This document shows positions 33,752 through 45,707 of a stretch of DNA of 64,000 nucleotides, in pieces. Made by a program: the position numbers and the translations under genes. Below the pieces are notes generated by a model, which saw nothing but the letters and a program-made list of their open reading frames with translations, did no database searches and was not told the DNA's origin. Location of the stretch: NCBI RefSeq assembly GCF_025399195.1, contig NW_026252116.1, positions 1-64,000 on the forward strand, in the 5' to 3' direction. Source of the stretch: Umbelopsis ramanniana AG (taxonomy: Eukaryota > Mucoromycota > Umbelopsidomycetes > Umbelopsidales > Umbelopsidaceae). Numbering within the stretch: the stretch's first letter is position 1; the number at the start of each line of letters is the position of its first letter.

Positions 33752-34121
33752 TGTTGTAAGAGAATAATAAAAAAAAATTTGGAGTTAAACAAGTTTGTCT
33801 CAAGGTCATCAGGAAAGACACGCTTATCTTTGTTGATGCCGGTGCTCTACAAGGTTTTTGGGTGCCATTTGAAATCATCCAATGAAACAATTGATTATGG
33901 CCATTTGTGGTCGACGTCATACTAATTATTCATACTCACCTCGGTATGAGCAACAAGTAAGGTCTCGCACCTACCATTCCTCTATCCGAGCTTTAAACCC
34001 TTCTCTTCCCCTCTCTCAAGACCCCAATTGCGTGGTTCTACACAACTCTCGCAATGCTCTAATTCCTAGCAAACTATCAGACAAAGAATAATCATAAAAC
34101 GCACATATTAACGACTACACC
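33752..34121. promoter_or_regulatory. Promoter and leader of the Gcn4-like bZIP gene with short uORFs
   Basis: The 370 bases before the bZIP start hold several upstream ATGs. Two make very short ORFs: 33946-33960 (MSNK, stop) and 34054-34062 (ML, stop). A longer ORF runs 33882-34091 (69 codons). A CRE-like GACGTCAT lies at 33913-33920 and a pyrimidine-rich stretch at about 33975-34020, which may mark the transcription start. If so, only the two-codon uORF is certain to be in the mRNA. A GTAAGG at 33957-33962 could also be a 5' splice site in the leader. Confidence 0.45.
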
Positions 34122-35235
34122 ATGGAGATTGATTCCAATGACACAACCAGCCCGCATTCCACAAACGAGAGCTCGTTTGGGTTTTTCAACACATTTGAGT
34201 TTGATCACAGTGGACCAGGCGGCATAGATTCAATTATTATATCAGAAGACAATTCATCGGAAGGCACTCCCTTTGAACATCCTATTGAAGAAGATCCTTA
34301 TAATGAAATCGAGCCGTATTATCTCCAAGGCCAGAGATTATATCAACAGCAACAACAGTCTCGAAGACGGAATTTAGAAGACTCACCGCCGTTTACGCTT
34401 GATCGAAAATTTGACTCCCTCAGTATCCCGGATTTCACTATCCCTGCATCACCACCCGCCGCACATTTGGAAGACCACTATATTATTCCCGCCGATAGCT
34501 CTTCTATAGTGGATGTCCCCATGCCCCACACCACTGCCAAATACGCGCTACAAAAGAAAGTATCGCAAAATGCTGCTACGGGTGACAATGGATCGTCTGT
34601 TTTCAATATATCTTGGGGAGGTGATGATCGGCCGCCGGAATCTTACGATGATCAAGGTCTTACGGAAGAAAACATGCAGCCAACAAAGCCTCTTCCAAAA
34701 CCTAGAGGAGTCAAGCGTCATCCATCGCCTGACTTAAACGACGATGGAACCTTGGACGAGGAAAGCCTCAAGCGATTGAGGGTAAGCTTTCAATGGACCC
34801 TGTGTTTGGTTTGGTAAAGAGTGTGTTTCAGTCATCATTGTATTATTTGCCTCGTCCCGCCCAACGCAATATGTATGACTGGTGTGTGTGGGCTTAGAAT
34901 CTCCCGAGGGGATAAAAGGCCATATGCAGCCATGTTGTTTGGTTTACTAACCCATCCTATTGCTCCATTAATAGAATACTCACGCAGCGCGTAGATCGCG
35001 TTTGAAGAAGTTTTTAAAGGTTGAGTTTCTGGAGAAACAAGTTGCTGCCTTACAAGCTGAAAACTCCAAACTTGTGCTGCGCACTGCAGTTCTAGACAGC
35101 GAAAAGCACAGTATGCTTGCTAAGGAACAAGAGTATCTACGACGTATAAAGCACCTTGAAGAAATTAACCTCCAGCAGAGCAAGAAACTCAACGAAACTT
35201 CCACTGATTCCAACGCTCAGAAATGGCTTGTATAA
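34122..35235 (+). CDS. Gcn4/Cpc1-like bZIP transcription factor
   Basis: Predicted 306 residues from exons 34122-34781 and 34975-35235. A long acidic, Ser/Pro-rich N-terminus (likely activation domain) precedes a C-terminal bZIP. The basic region RNTHAARRSRLKK (from residue 221, at the start of exon 2) closely matches the Gcn4 basic region, with the invariant Asn, Ala-Ala and Arg residues. A coiled segment follows (VEFLEKQVAALQAENSKL, then SMLAKEQEYLRRIKHLEEI), longer and less regular in Leu spacing than yeast Gcn4. Gcn4/Cpc1 proteins control amino-acid biosynthesis and are translationally induced through short leader uORFs; such uORFs are visible here. Assignment to the Gcn4 type rests on the basic region. 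Other fungal bZIPs with the same signature cannot be excluded. Confidence 0.85.
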
Positions 35236-35476
35236 AACCCAACAGTGTGCCAAGCGCTTTTTTCATTATAATATATTTATATTTTTTTGGTTGTTGTTGT
35301 TTGAAATGTTGTCTTTGGGGTCTGGGCTGGTGGTTTGGTCCCAAAGCTAAAAATAAAACTGCTGCCAAATTTAACGGGACTTTTTTTTCCTTGTGGCTCC
35401 CCCGCTTCTTTAAACCTCAAGACAAGTCAGTGCATTCCACCATTTTGAACAAAAGTTTCTTCCATTTATACTAAGC

Positions 35477-37786
35477 ATGCCTGTTGAAGGTGTTTATGCT
35501 TCACCATTACCCAAACTGAATACTTCGACGTCTTCACTTCCACCCACCAAATCCATGGATAAATCAAACTCATCACACTCTAGTAATGGGGTAGATTCTC
35601 TGACAGCTTCGTTTTGGCACCACACGAGCTTATCTGATAAAGAACAAGCTTCCCCTAAATTGCAATATTCAAGGCGACGATTATCGAGTAACGACAGTGC
35701 AGTCATTCCTATGGACATAGACCATCGAAGTCCATCCACCAACCTTCTTCCGAATACTGATCGAACCACGGTCAGAGGAAAACATTTGGACGACTCGGTT
35801 CATACCAATGGCTCACGATACGATGCTTCGAAGTCTGTAGAGTATAATGATTTAGCTCTGCAGGAATCTTCTACGCCCTCTGGCTTGCATACCATAAACT
35901 CCATACCATGTGCAAGTAATTCCACTTGTGCAACCGATCAGTCACCAACAAATGGAGTCAAGCTGAAGCGACACTCTGCAACCGCCAAATTGAAGCCTTT
36001 ATCAACCACCACCAATGTAAACAAACCTATCCCACCCAAATCTTCTATATCACCCTCACAAGCCAAGCCTATGTCTGCTATTGAGCTTATGACCCGGTTG
36101 GAAAACGGAAAGCGTCAAAAGTCGGGTGAAACCATGCTATTGATCGACTTGCGGGACATCAATGAATATAACGAGGACACCGTCACTGGAGCTATAAATG
36201 TCAATCTACCGACTTTGTTGATAAAGCGATTTAAGAGGAACGCCATGTCCACTTTTAAAATGCAGAATTTTATCACTTCAGCGGAAGGAAAGGAGTTTTT
36301 TGCTGCTAGGGATAATTTGAAAAGCGGCGACGCTATCGTTGTGTTTGATCAAACGATGGATGAAACGGATCCTGACCTTTATGCATGGACACTGTTGGCC
36401 ATTTTGGAAAAAGTCGGTCTGGATGATGTAAATACATCACTGGCCTCTCTGAATATTCAAGTTTTCTGGCTCAAAGGGGGCTACGATGTCTTTCGGCAAT
36501 TCGACGTCAATGGTGATCATCGGTGTGAACCAGGAGCGTTTATCGAGGCTTTAAACACCACCACCAACAACAACAATAGTGTGGATGGCATCACGTTGGA
36601 TGCTAACCTTTTATCAAGACCAGCACCCATGTTATCAAGAAGTACCACCATTCCTTCCTCTGCACCCATGAATCAGAGTTCTAACTTGCAACGGCGCGCG
36701 AGTCTTTTCAGTCTGGATACTGGAGCAGCGCGGGCAAGACGAGAACACTCAAATCGCATACTCAGGCAAGCCAGCCAAAGGGCGGCTAGTCGGGCAGCAG
36801 CCAATTTACATCCCGATTCCCTCACCACCTCACCTGAAAGCATGAATGGAACAGAAGGAAGGAGGGATGATGGAATGGAATCGGCGATTGATAGCGAAAC
36901 TACTAGACACTCTTCTGCGTCAACAGGCAGACAATGGTCAGCTAGGAGTAAAGATGGTGGACCGGATTCAGCTGCGACCCAAGACTCGGGATTTTACACC
37001 TCAAGTACCGTCAATTCCGCAGCATCTGAATTGCCTTTACCACCGTATGTCAATGAATGGAAGGACTCTGACCTTGACGATATGAGTGAAGATATCATGT
37101 CATCCGACTCACCGCCTGTATCTTACGAAGAAACTCAGTTCGTGGTCTCGGAGATTGTACCAGGATTTTTGTTTGTAGGACCCGAAATAACATCACTCGA
37201 ACATGTACAGATATTACAAGAAAAAGCCGTTCGCCGTATTCTCAACATGGCAGAGGAATGCGATGATGATGTTCCTGGGCTACAAGATACCTTCATCTAC
37301 AAGAAAATTCCAGCTCGAGATACCGTTGACATGCGAAATGTCAGTAGCACTTTTACCGGCGCAGTCAAATTTATCGGTAAGGGGATAAATTTATCGATTT
37401 TGCCTATTTTTTGCTCACGGTGAATACTTAGCTTTTTTATTTTATTTTTATCATGGGTTGGTTCAGAGGACTCAAAGCGTCTTCACGAACCCATTTATGT
37501 TCACTGCCGAGCAGGAAAATCCAGATCTGTCACTGCCATCTTGGCCTACCTCATCTTATCCGAGCGTTGGACGCTAAAGCGCGCTTATCGTCATGTCACC
37601 AAAGCTCGACCCAATATGTCTCCCAACATTGGCTTTGTGGCAGAGCTGATGAAGCTAGAAGGTCGCGTCCACGGTATGGTGTCGGGTATCGATTCATCCG
37701 ACCCTAGCAGCATGCCATTGCCTAGTCCCAAGCTCAAGCAAGACCTTAAAAAGTTGAAACAAGAATGGGAGGATGCCGTCAACTAG
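35477..37786 (+). CDS. MAP-kinase-phosphatase-like protein: rhodanese domain plus dual-specificity phosphatase
   Basis: Predicted 739 residues from exons 35477-37376 and 37467-37786. A Ser/Thr-rich N-terminus (about 200 residues) is followed by a rhodanese/Cdc25-type domain (about 215-360) with MLLIDLRDINEYNEDTVTGA and VFWLKGGYDVFRQF. A long disordered linker and a C-terminal dual-specificity phosphatase domain (about 555-715) complete it. The catalytic loop is VHCRAGKSRS (Cys647, Arg653), read entirely from exon 2. The rhodanese-DSP pairing is that of MAP kinase phosphatases, where the rhodanese part docks the kinase; here the linker is much longer than in animal MKPs. Likely role: MAP kinase down-regulation (inference). 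The start ATG follows a leader of about 240 bases after the bZIP stop. Confidence 0.88.
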
Positions 37787-38174
37787 CACACCACTCCCAC
37801 TCATTCTACTATCGGATGTACGCAATAGCGTGTATCTTGTATTCACTTGTATAATTTCATTGAACATTTACTTACAGTATTTTTAGTCCCATCTTTTGTA
37901 AAATTTCATGTCAACTGTTGTAAAACCTCTTCGTCACCACCTCTTCTTTACTTATTTACAATGCATGCATGTTATAAAACTCCCTTTATTTTTTTTACTC
38001 TCTCTCTCTTTTTTTTTTTTATATAATGCACACACAGAAAAAAAAAAATTAAGTATCCAAGTTCTAAGTTGGCTATCAAACCCGAGGTATTCCTCCCCCG
38101 CCAGTTACGTGGACCTTATTAGCGAGGCGGTATATATGGGGCGGCGGTGGAGGGCATCGGTTGGTTTTGTCACA
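37787..38174. other. Convergent 3' regions, with CT microsatellite and T run
   Basis: It contains the 3' regions of the phosphatase and beta-adaptin genes. A (CT)n-rich stretch followed by a T run lies at about 38000-38022, and an A run follows at about 38038-38048. No gene is present. Confidence 0.5.
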
Positions 38175-40877
38175 TTACAGGTCCAACAGGAGGTCCACGC
38201 CACCAGTGACTTGCGATTGTCGCATCTCTGGACGGCTAACCACATCGGTTGCGTAGGGATTTCCCGTCTGGAAGCCAGACATATCATAGCCATTGAAAGA
38301 CAATCTGCAAGTGGTGTTAATTACGAGGCGATTGATAAACAATATGCTTGTATACATACCTGTTTGCAGCAGCAGCTTCTTTTTGTTCTTGTTCGTGGTG
38401 GGCGGTAGGAGAGGTCACAGATGGTTCGAAGGTAGCGGGACGTGTGCGACGGAGGACAGGGCTTGGCATCAAATATCTTGGTTTGTAGTTGTTAAGGAAG
38501 GTGGAGGGCGACTTGTGGTAAATGGATGCAAGACTGGCTACATGTAATAATAGCTCATCAAGCAAAGCGGGTTCCATGTTATCTGTCTCTGTTGAAATTT
38601 GAGGTTTCTCTGACAACACAACGGCCTGGAATGAAACAATAGTACCAGCATGAGTTTGGATCGCTTTCCTACGTAACGTAACATTCGTTTTCGATGTTTT
38701 CTTACCTTCGCCGCTGCAGGGTCAGTTGAAAGCAGTCTCCAGTATACGTAACCACGATCGCGTAAATCTGGATTATCAACCTCTTCCGTTGCCCATTTGA
38801 GCACTTTAGGAACAAGCTCTTGGCCAGCAGTGGGTCGCTTAATAAACAGCTTGACAGTTGCCGTCAAAAGCGCCAGTTGAACCTATGGTGTTGTTCATGT
38901 TGAATAGGTTAGATAGGGTTGCTAGTGACACGATGGAGTAACGCGCGTCATCTCACCTCAACAGGTTCCTCCAGGAAGGTATACAAAAAGTCGTCAAGCA
39001 AAACATCAGCGTTTTCAATTCTATCAGCGTATTGTCCGATGATCCAAACCATGGCAGCCTTGGCTTCTGGTTCATCCAAATTGTCCAAGTTTTCGCAAAG
39101 AGTACCAATGATACTCTCGTATTGATTTGGATATTTACGGAAAATATCCTGCAATACAGTATTGTTAGTTACTTAAAGTAGTCATGCGTTTGATATGGCC
39201 ATCGAAATAGCACTTTGGAAACGAACCTTGATAACAACAATAGCCTCCTGCACAACATAGTTAACCTTAGTCTCGATCAACTCGATCAAAGCTGCAATGC
39301 ATCTCTGAGCGCCGCTCTCAATCTTAACAGCGAGTCGTCCAATGGATCGCACTGCTTTCCGAACAAAATCGACATCCACCTCAGCAGCATACCTATACTC
39401 AATGCAAGTTAGAAAAATATTCCATACGTATCACACAAGCATTCACTATAATCCCTACTCTTTCAGTTCGCTGAGAACCTGGTCTACATTGCCAGCATGG
39501 GCAAGACAGAACATGATCTCAAGTTTAGCAAGCTTGACGTAAATTGGGTCGTTGTACTTGCAGAAGAAGACTTTCATGTCGTTCTTGAGCACATCTGGTC
39601 GTTTCTGGATGATAAGAAGTATGTTACGCAATGCGACATATTGAACTTCAGGTCCAGCCGAAAGTAAGGTGACTGAAGGACAAGTTAGTATAGGGGGCAC
39701 AACAGAATGGATAGGCATACCGACTTACCCAGAGGCGGGCTCAGTTTTCGGCACAGATTAGCGATGTCTTCTTCTTTTTCCATGTAATTCATGAGGTACA
39801 CGATGACCTTGACTGCAGTCAACACGACGGCTGAATTGGCATGTTGCAATCGAGGAGTGATACGCTCGGCCAGCATCTCTGCATTGCCAGGCTCTTGAGG
39901 TACATAGTAAAGGAGGGCCTCAAGGATATATGTTTGACCCCACCTAGTTCAGTAGATTTAGTCGCTTGAATCATTTTATGCCATTCCATTACGTTCTGAT
40001 GCTTTCACTTACTCTGAGCATTCATTTAGAGCGGTGACAAGTTTGCTGGCGACAGAGAAGTTGAGACTCAATTGAATATCCTCTGAGCGCTCTGATATTT
40101 CTGTGAGAGCAGCAACTGCGTTTGCCACAACCTACATACCCAATGTTTAAGTAAAGACATAAATACGTGATGAGTTGTAAACAGAAAGAGCACTGACCGT
40201 GGGGTTGGGGTCATTCAAGAGGTCTCGTAGCTTCTCGATGAACCGTTCGCTTTCAACAAGCCCTCTATCATACATATATAGTTTCGCAACGCAGATGGCA
40301 GCCGTCTTTCGGACATAAGGGTCCTGATCTCTTAAACAGTGACTCAAAGGGTCAACTAGGCAGTCGATAATCTTTTCAACTTGAATATATCCCATGGTTC
40401 TAATGGCGAGGGCTCGAATTAAAGGGTTTGGGTCTTCCACGTCCTTTGAGTCGCATTGATGATACATTATTCAGTTAATAAAATAAACTTGGTTTGGAGC
40501 GACCGAGTAACTAGGTCGTGCTGATATTCACCTTTATGAACATGGCTATGGCCATCATGGCCATGTCTGGCTTGCTTCTCGCATAGTTGATGAGGTAGAG
40601 GTAGACCATTTTCTTAATTTCGAGTATTGGTACGTTCATAACATTGATAATATCGGGAAAGAGAGGCGACATGTCGTTTCCCATAGTCATATTGGCGACA
40701 ATCTTCTTCATCACTGTCTTCTTCTTGGTATGCTTTGGATCTCGCTTGTCGGAATTGAGCTCTGCTCGAAGTTCCTGTATTTTACCTATCAATCCCGGTT
40801 AACCCTGGTCACGTCAAAGTCTGAAAGTGCTTTTCGTTTAATATTGTACCTCTCTGAAAATACTTTGCGTCTGACAT
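38175..40877 (-). CDS. APL2: AP-1/AP-2 beta-adaptin lacking the appendage domain
   Basis: Predicted 668 residues from exons 40877-40850, 40785-40532, 40443-40198, 40131-40013, 39943-39729, 39672-39459, 39392-39227, 39148-38957, 38882-38706, 38625-38360 and 38304-38175. The HEAT-repeat trunk of a clathrin adaptor beta subunit is complete: [65 protein letters not shown] and [16 protein letters not shown]. After the hinge ([20 protein letters not shown]) the protein ends in GGVDLLLDL, a clathrin-box-like motif, and has no beta ear. Yeast Apl2 is similarly short. Role: cargo sorting and clathrin recruitment at trans-Golgi/endosomes (AP-1) or plasma membrane (AP-2); which of the two needs phylogeny. 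Divergent from the permease, 182 bases between starts. Confidence 0.92.
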
Positions 40878-41059
40878 GTCTGGTAAAGTGGAAGACGATG
40901 GGAAGGAAGTACGCTAGACTGGCACAGAGCTTGTGTGTTTGAAGTCAAATTGAGTGGACAATTTTGGGTAGCTGGCTTTGAAACCAGCCAGTCCCAAATC
41001 GCTTTTGTCGGAATCCCAAGTTCAAGGTACGGCACACTTCTCAACCGCCAACGAATCAA

Positions 41060-43368
41060 ATGGACGAGTCAAGTCTACAGGAGAACACTCCATTGTTACC
41101 AGAAAGTGAATCTTTGGATACTAGTAAGCCTGGACAGCTTTGTGGAATATCACCTTTGGCAGTTGGTGGTAGGTGTTCAGGGTCTGAATGGAGATTACTT
41201 TGCTGGACGGCCTTCGAACTGTGTATTGTATTTAGATCAACGGCTGCAGCGTCAAATAGGCTGGATCACCGCTTCACTCATTAATGTGAGCTACATGATT
41301 GGAGGTGGTATATTTGCAAGTCCAGCATTAACACTATCGCTTGTTGGCTCTGGTGGTATGAATATCGTTGTTTGGGTCTTTGCATCGTTAATCGCGCTTA
41401 CGGGCGTCGCCACTTATGCCGAGCTTGGTACCATGGTAAAGTGGAATTTATATATTTTTCACTTTGTTTCTGTGAAGATATTAACAAGACCAAGCTCCCC
41501 AGAAGGTGATGACTTTTTTTAATACGGTGCAGTGGCGTATATGTTTTGCCTCGGTATTGATGAAATTTTTACCATTGTAAACTAAAGTGGAGGGGAAAAG
41601 GAATATCTGGCATATATCTACCGAAAGCCCAAGCTTTTACTTCCATATGTATTTGCATTTTACGAAATAATAGTCATCGCAGCTGGTATTGCGTCGCAAT
41701 CTACGGTCTTTGGGCGGTACTTGAATGTTGCTCTGTTCGGCATGGAAGCTTCAACTCCACTTCTTGATCGCGTGTGGGCAGGTAAGTTACAAGCGATGAA
41801 GACAGCAGTCAAGCGGTGGGGCTAATGACCTTATTTATGTAAATAAAAAAAGTGTTAGTGGCTACTCTTTTGCATCTTGTCAATATATGGTCCGTGAACG
41901 CAACGCTGAAGTCTATGGTAGCACTAACGGCCATCAAGATCTCAGTCCTACTGTTAATTATCCTGACTGGCGTCTTGACGCTTTGTGGGCTACTTCCTTC
42001 AGATGTCAATTTTTTAGAAAATATTTCCTTCAACGGTACATCGACATCCATTGCGCCGTATGCGTCTGCCTTTTATTATGTAAGCTGTGCAGTACAGATG
42101 TTATAACGTAGCATGTTCGATATTGCTTATCTTCTCCCACGCTGTCTAAAAGTGTATGCATGGCTATTCCGGCTTCAATGCCATACAATACTCTCTGGAT
42201 GAAGTTAAGGTTAGCTGATTACACTGTTTAGGTTTTTTGATGGACGTGTTACCTCATCTATTCCACAAAGGATCCCATCAAGAATTTGCCAAAAATAGCC
42301 GAAAGTGCCTTAGGGCTGACTGCAATTCTATATGTATTAGCCATTGTGTCTTACATGACGGTATTATCAGTGGAAGACATTAAGAAATCAGAATTGACTG
42401 TTGCCGCCAGCTTGTGAGTATACTGTGATATGTATAATGCAACGAGATGTATTCATTTTACTTATTTGAGTATGTCTTCTTACAGCTTTACAAAAGTTTT
42501 TGGAGATGGTTTTTCATCACGAGTGCTTCCTGTATTAGTTGGATTAAGGTAAAGCTTCGTGAACATATTTCAGTCATAGATAACATTGTTAAGCTGAAAT
42601 CACATGGTCAGTGCTGTGGGATGCACTGCATCGTTAACATTTTCAGGAGGTCGACTCATATTAGAAACAGCACGAGATGGCTTGATTCCATACGGTCAAA
42701 CTATTGGATATGTGAGCCCAAAATACAAATCACCCATTAACGCAATGGTGCTGCAGTATGTTCTCGTCGTCGTCTATCTTATTGCAACGCCAGGAGCGGT
42801 GTATCAATTCATCATTGCATTCGCCTCATGGCCTGCCTACATCTTCTTCCTCTTGATTGGTGTTGGCGTATTTATCCTACGACAGCGTGAACCTGCGCTA
42901 AAACGACCTTACAAAGCATATTCCAGTAAGTTTAAGGAACCATCATGTAAATTGAAATTGTTACTGAAGGAAATGCTTGGACGATAGGTTTTGTTGTTAT
43001 CTTCATAATCTTCTCGATTTATGAAATTTTGTTTGTTTTCGTGCCGGTGCCCAGTGAAGATTATCCATATTGGTGTAAGTACTGCATTGCATACGCTGTG
43101 ATTATCAGCTATTTCTATACTATGGGAACTAATGTGAATATTATAAAAAAATGCAGCACCATATGCCGCTGCAATAGTAACCATGTTAGCGAGCGTCGGA
43201 TTATGGGTAAGTTTTGTTCATATCCGAATTCAGAGACAGGTCTGGCGTTAATATTAATCCGATATACAGTATTATCAAGTTATCGTGCTTGATAGCCCAT
43301 CAAACTCGTATAACAAACAGATTTTAAATCAAGGGCGTGAGGCATTGGCTCGTGAAGTATACGCCTGA
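41060..43368 (+). CDS. APC-superfamily amino-acid transporter (LAT/Mup1-type)
   Basis: Predicted 502 residues from twelve exons: 41060-41123, 41236-41435, 41495-41505, 41588-41781, 41853-42079, 42153-42209, 42271-42413, 42486-42548, 42612-42925, 42988-43074, 43157-43206, 43270-43368. The first membrane helix carries INVSYMIGGGIFASPAL, with the GG(G)IF substrate-binding motif of LAT-type transporters. ELGTMLPRSGGEKEYLAY follows, then HGYSGFNAIQYSLDEVK. About twelve hydrophobic segments are visible, with short charged termini (MDESSLQENTPLLPESE contains a dileucine-like acidic signal). Likely role: proton- or exchange-coupled uptake of neutral amino acids or methionine; substrate unproven. Exon 3 is an 11-nt microexon needed to restore the LPRSGGEKE motif. 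Divergent from beta-adaptin. Confidence 0.88.
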
Positions 43369-43992
43369 GAATGCATATGCCCTTGCCACCGTGTATTTAT
43401 ATGGGGTTTTCTCCACATTTTCAATGCCTGGTGCTACCCGAAGGACATAGCTTGTCCCCATCCTGACTCGTTTCCGTAACAGCAGATTAAATACTGATTT
43501 AAAATGATTTATACACACAATGAAAGGCTTTTGTTTTTCATAAAGCAAACGATTGTCTTTGTTTTGGTTGCGATTTTTTTGGTCAATGTGTGATTTGCCT
43601 TTTGTGGCACAAAAAATTTGACTGGAGACATCGGACTGGAATTGGCAAGCAGCCACACGTGAAGGTTTGGCTAGTCTATGCGACGTCGATGCAGTGATAG
43701 AGTTGGTCTAGTGTGAGAGGAAGTATGGGGTGTGAATGATGATGATATTGTATTGTCCCCATCATGGGATTGCAGTCCCGTAACGTCTTGCTTTGGCCAC
43801 ATATCCCAAAAATGAACCCACACCACTTTTGGAGTAGTACTTCGAGAAAAAGATGAATGGCCAATTTTTTCTGTCCTGGGCTTCGAACCTCCTTTTCCGC
43901 TTTATCCCCTCCGTTCGACCCCACTTTTCAGCAAAAAACGCAAACTTCTTTAACTGGTCTCCTATCATTCATACAACAGAACTAATATCAAT
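43369..43992. other. Intergenic region between permease and alpha/beta hydrolase
   Basis: 3' region of the permease, then the promoter and leader of the hydrolase. Minus-strand open frames here lack features. A GGTTCGAAG-type box near 43890 (minus strand) resembles a tRNA B box, but no pairing stems or A box surround it. Confidence 0.4.
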
Positions 43993-45707
43993 ATGGATCA
44001 CGTTCGTCAATTTATGCGCGGTATGCCAAACCAAATATCTGTACCAACGTAAGCAAATGACTAGACAGTACATCACACAAACTAAGATATGATTTTCGCT
44101 GCATCCCACCTAAATAATATAATGTATCTCAACCATAGTGTCAAAATGATTCTCCAAATGAATCCTCCCACTGCTGCTCGGGCACTTATGAATGACTTGA
44201 CTCGGCCTCTCAAGCATCAGCTTCCTTACATCAAGAAAGTCCATGGCGGCGCATGGGTAAGGCTGAACTCAGTATAGATCGCATCAGAGTCTCAGCATAG
44301 TACTAAAACTTGCGTATGATATTCTATTCTTCTTTATAGCGAGGAGCGTGGATTGGCGAAAACATGCAATCGGCTGAAAGCTATGAAGATGTAAAGGCCA
44401 GAGTCCAGAAAGCGGACTTGATTATTTTTACTATTCACGGTATGGATGAAATGAAATCAGTCGAATCTACGTAACTGCATCCAGCCAGGCTCATATACAT
44501 GTACGGACTGAAGTATTCTAACCCTTTTTCTTTCAAGGTGGCGGTTTTCGAATAGGAACTTCAACAATGTATATGAAGGCTTATACAACTTGGATTGAAA
44601 TGCTCAAAGACAACGGGATTCATGCCATCATTATGTCAGTTAAATACCGTAAGTAATTTGTATGACTGGAATATCGGTTGACGTACATCTTACCAATACA
44701 TTCCTCGTTGTAGGACTTTCACCCGAGGTACTACTCTACATTGCACTGTGCGTAAGTTGTTTCAGCTACAATTTTAGTTAATGCTATTTCTATTTCAGGC
44801 TAAATACCCAGAACCGACTGAAGATTGCGTACGAGCCTACCAGCACCTTCGAAACTCCCTGGCGGTCCCTGGAAATAAGATCGTCGTTACCGGTGATTCC
44901 GCTGGTGGAGCGCTCTTGTTTGAGACAATGATGGACTGCCACGCCCCAGACGTATACGATCATCTTGGGGGAGACAATGCTACGGGCGCTATTGAAAGCA
45001 AGGGCTACCCTGATCTTCCTGCCGCCATGATGCTGTCTTCACCACTGGTGACAGAAAAGTTTGATGCACCGTCATGGAAGGCCAACGATAAACATGATAT
45101 TGTTACAACCAAGTTCGCCAAACAAGTCCTTCGTGAATACTTTGATCCCGAGGTAGCTCCCACGCCAGAAACCATGAAGGTGCTAGCACTTTCCAGAATG
45201 GAAAAAGGGTTCGAAGTTTTCTTACCAAAGAATGTAATCGTGTATGTTGGAAAGAAAGAAGTCATGCGAGACGACATTCTAGAACTTTGCAACCGAGTCA
45301 AGAGAAACAGTACCATCAACGTCCAAGTAGTGCAAGAAGATCTTGTCCATGACTGGTATATGATTCGGGATCTGGTCAAAAAGAAATCTATACTGGAACA
45401 AAATGACAGAGTCTTCATTCGGTTTATCAAGCAAGCCTTGGAGCAGGCTCAAGGTCATTCTATCCGAAGCTCAGCGCAATTCAAGGAAGTTCGCAGTCGC
45501 CAAGGAAGACAAGCTTCCATGTCTGAATCATTTATGTCTTCGTCATCGGCCAACAGCTCGTCTGCTCAAACAGCCCTGGAATCTTCGTTAGCCGCTGAAT
45601 CAGAGTTGCTTGAAACTCTTTCACAAGTCGGCAGCCACAAGGATCGCAGAAGTACTTCGGAAACGCCTATTGCGTCGCCCACCATTCTAGGTTTAATCAC
45701 CGTTTAA
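43993..45707 (+). CDS. Alpha/beta hydrolase of the hormone-sensitive-lipase type
   Basis: Predicted 435 residues from exons 43993-44048, 44139-44256, 44340-44439, 44538-44648, 44714-44727 and 44799-45707. The HSL-type oxyanion-hole motif HGGGFRIGT begins at residue 91 and is split by an intron. The nucleophile elbow is GDSAGG (Ser167). Candidate acid and base are in VMRDDI (Asp near 291) and DLVHDW (His317). Exon 5 is only 14 bases and supplies RLSPE of the conserved KYRLSPExxYP segment. The C-terminal 100 residues are Ser-rich and disordered, an addition beyond the catalytic fold. Such enzymes hydrolyse short- to medium-chain esters, sterol esters or lactones; the substrate is unknown. Confidence 0.88.

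Noticed and set aside
37995-38050. CT microsatellite and A/T runs as a possible mobile-element end
   Set aside because: No terminal repeats, target-site duplication or transposase nearby; it is simple sequence in a convergent 3' region.
43880-43910. GGTTCGAAG on the minus strand, resembling a tRNA B box
   Set aside because: The flanking bases do not form a T stem, and no A box, anticodon arm or acceptor stem pairs around it.
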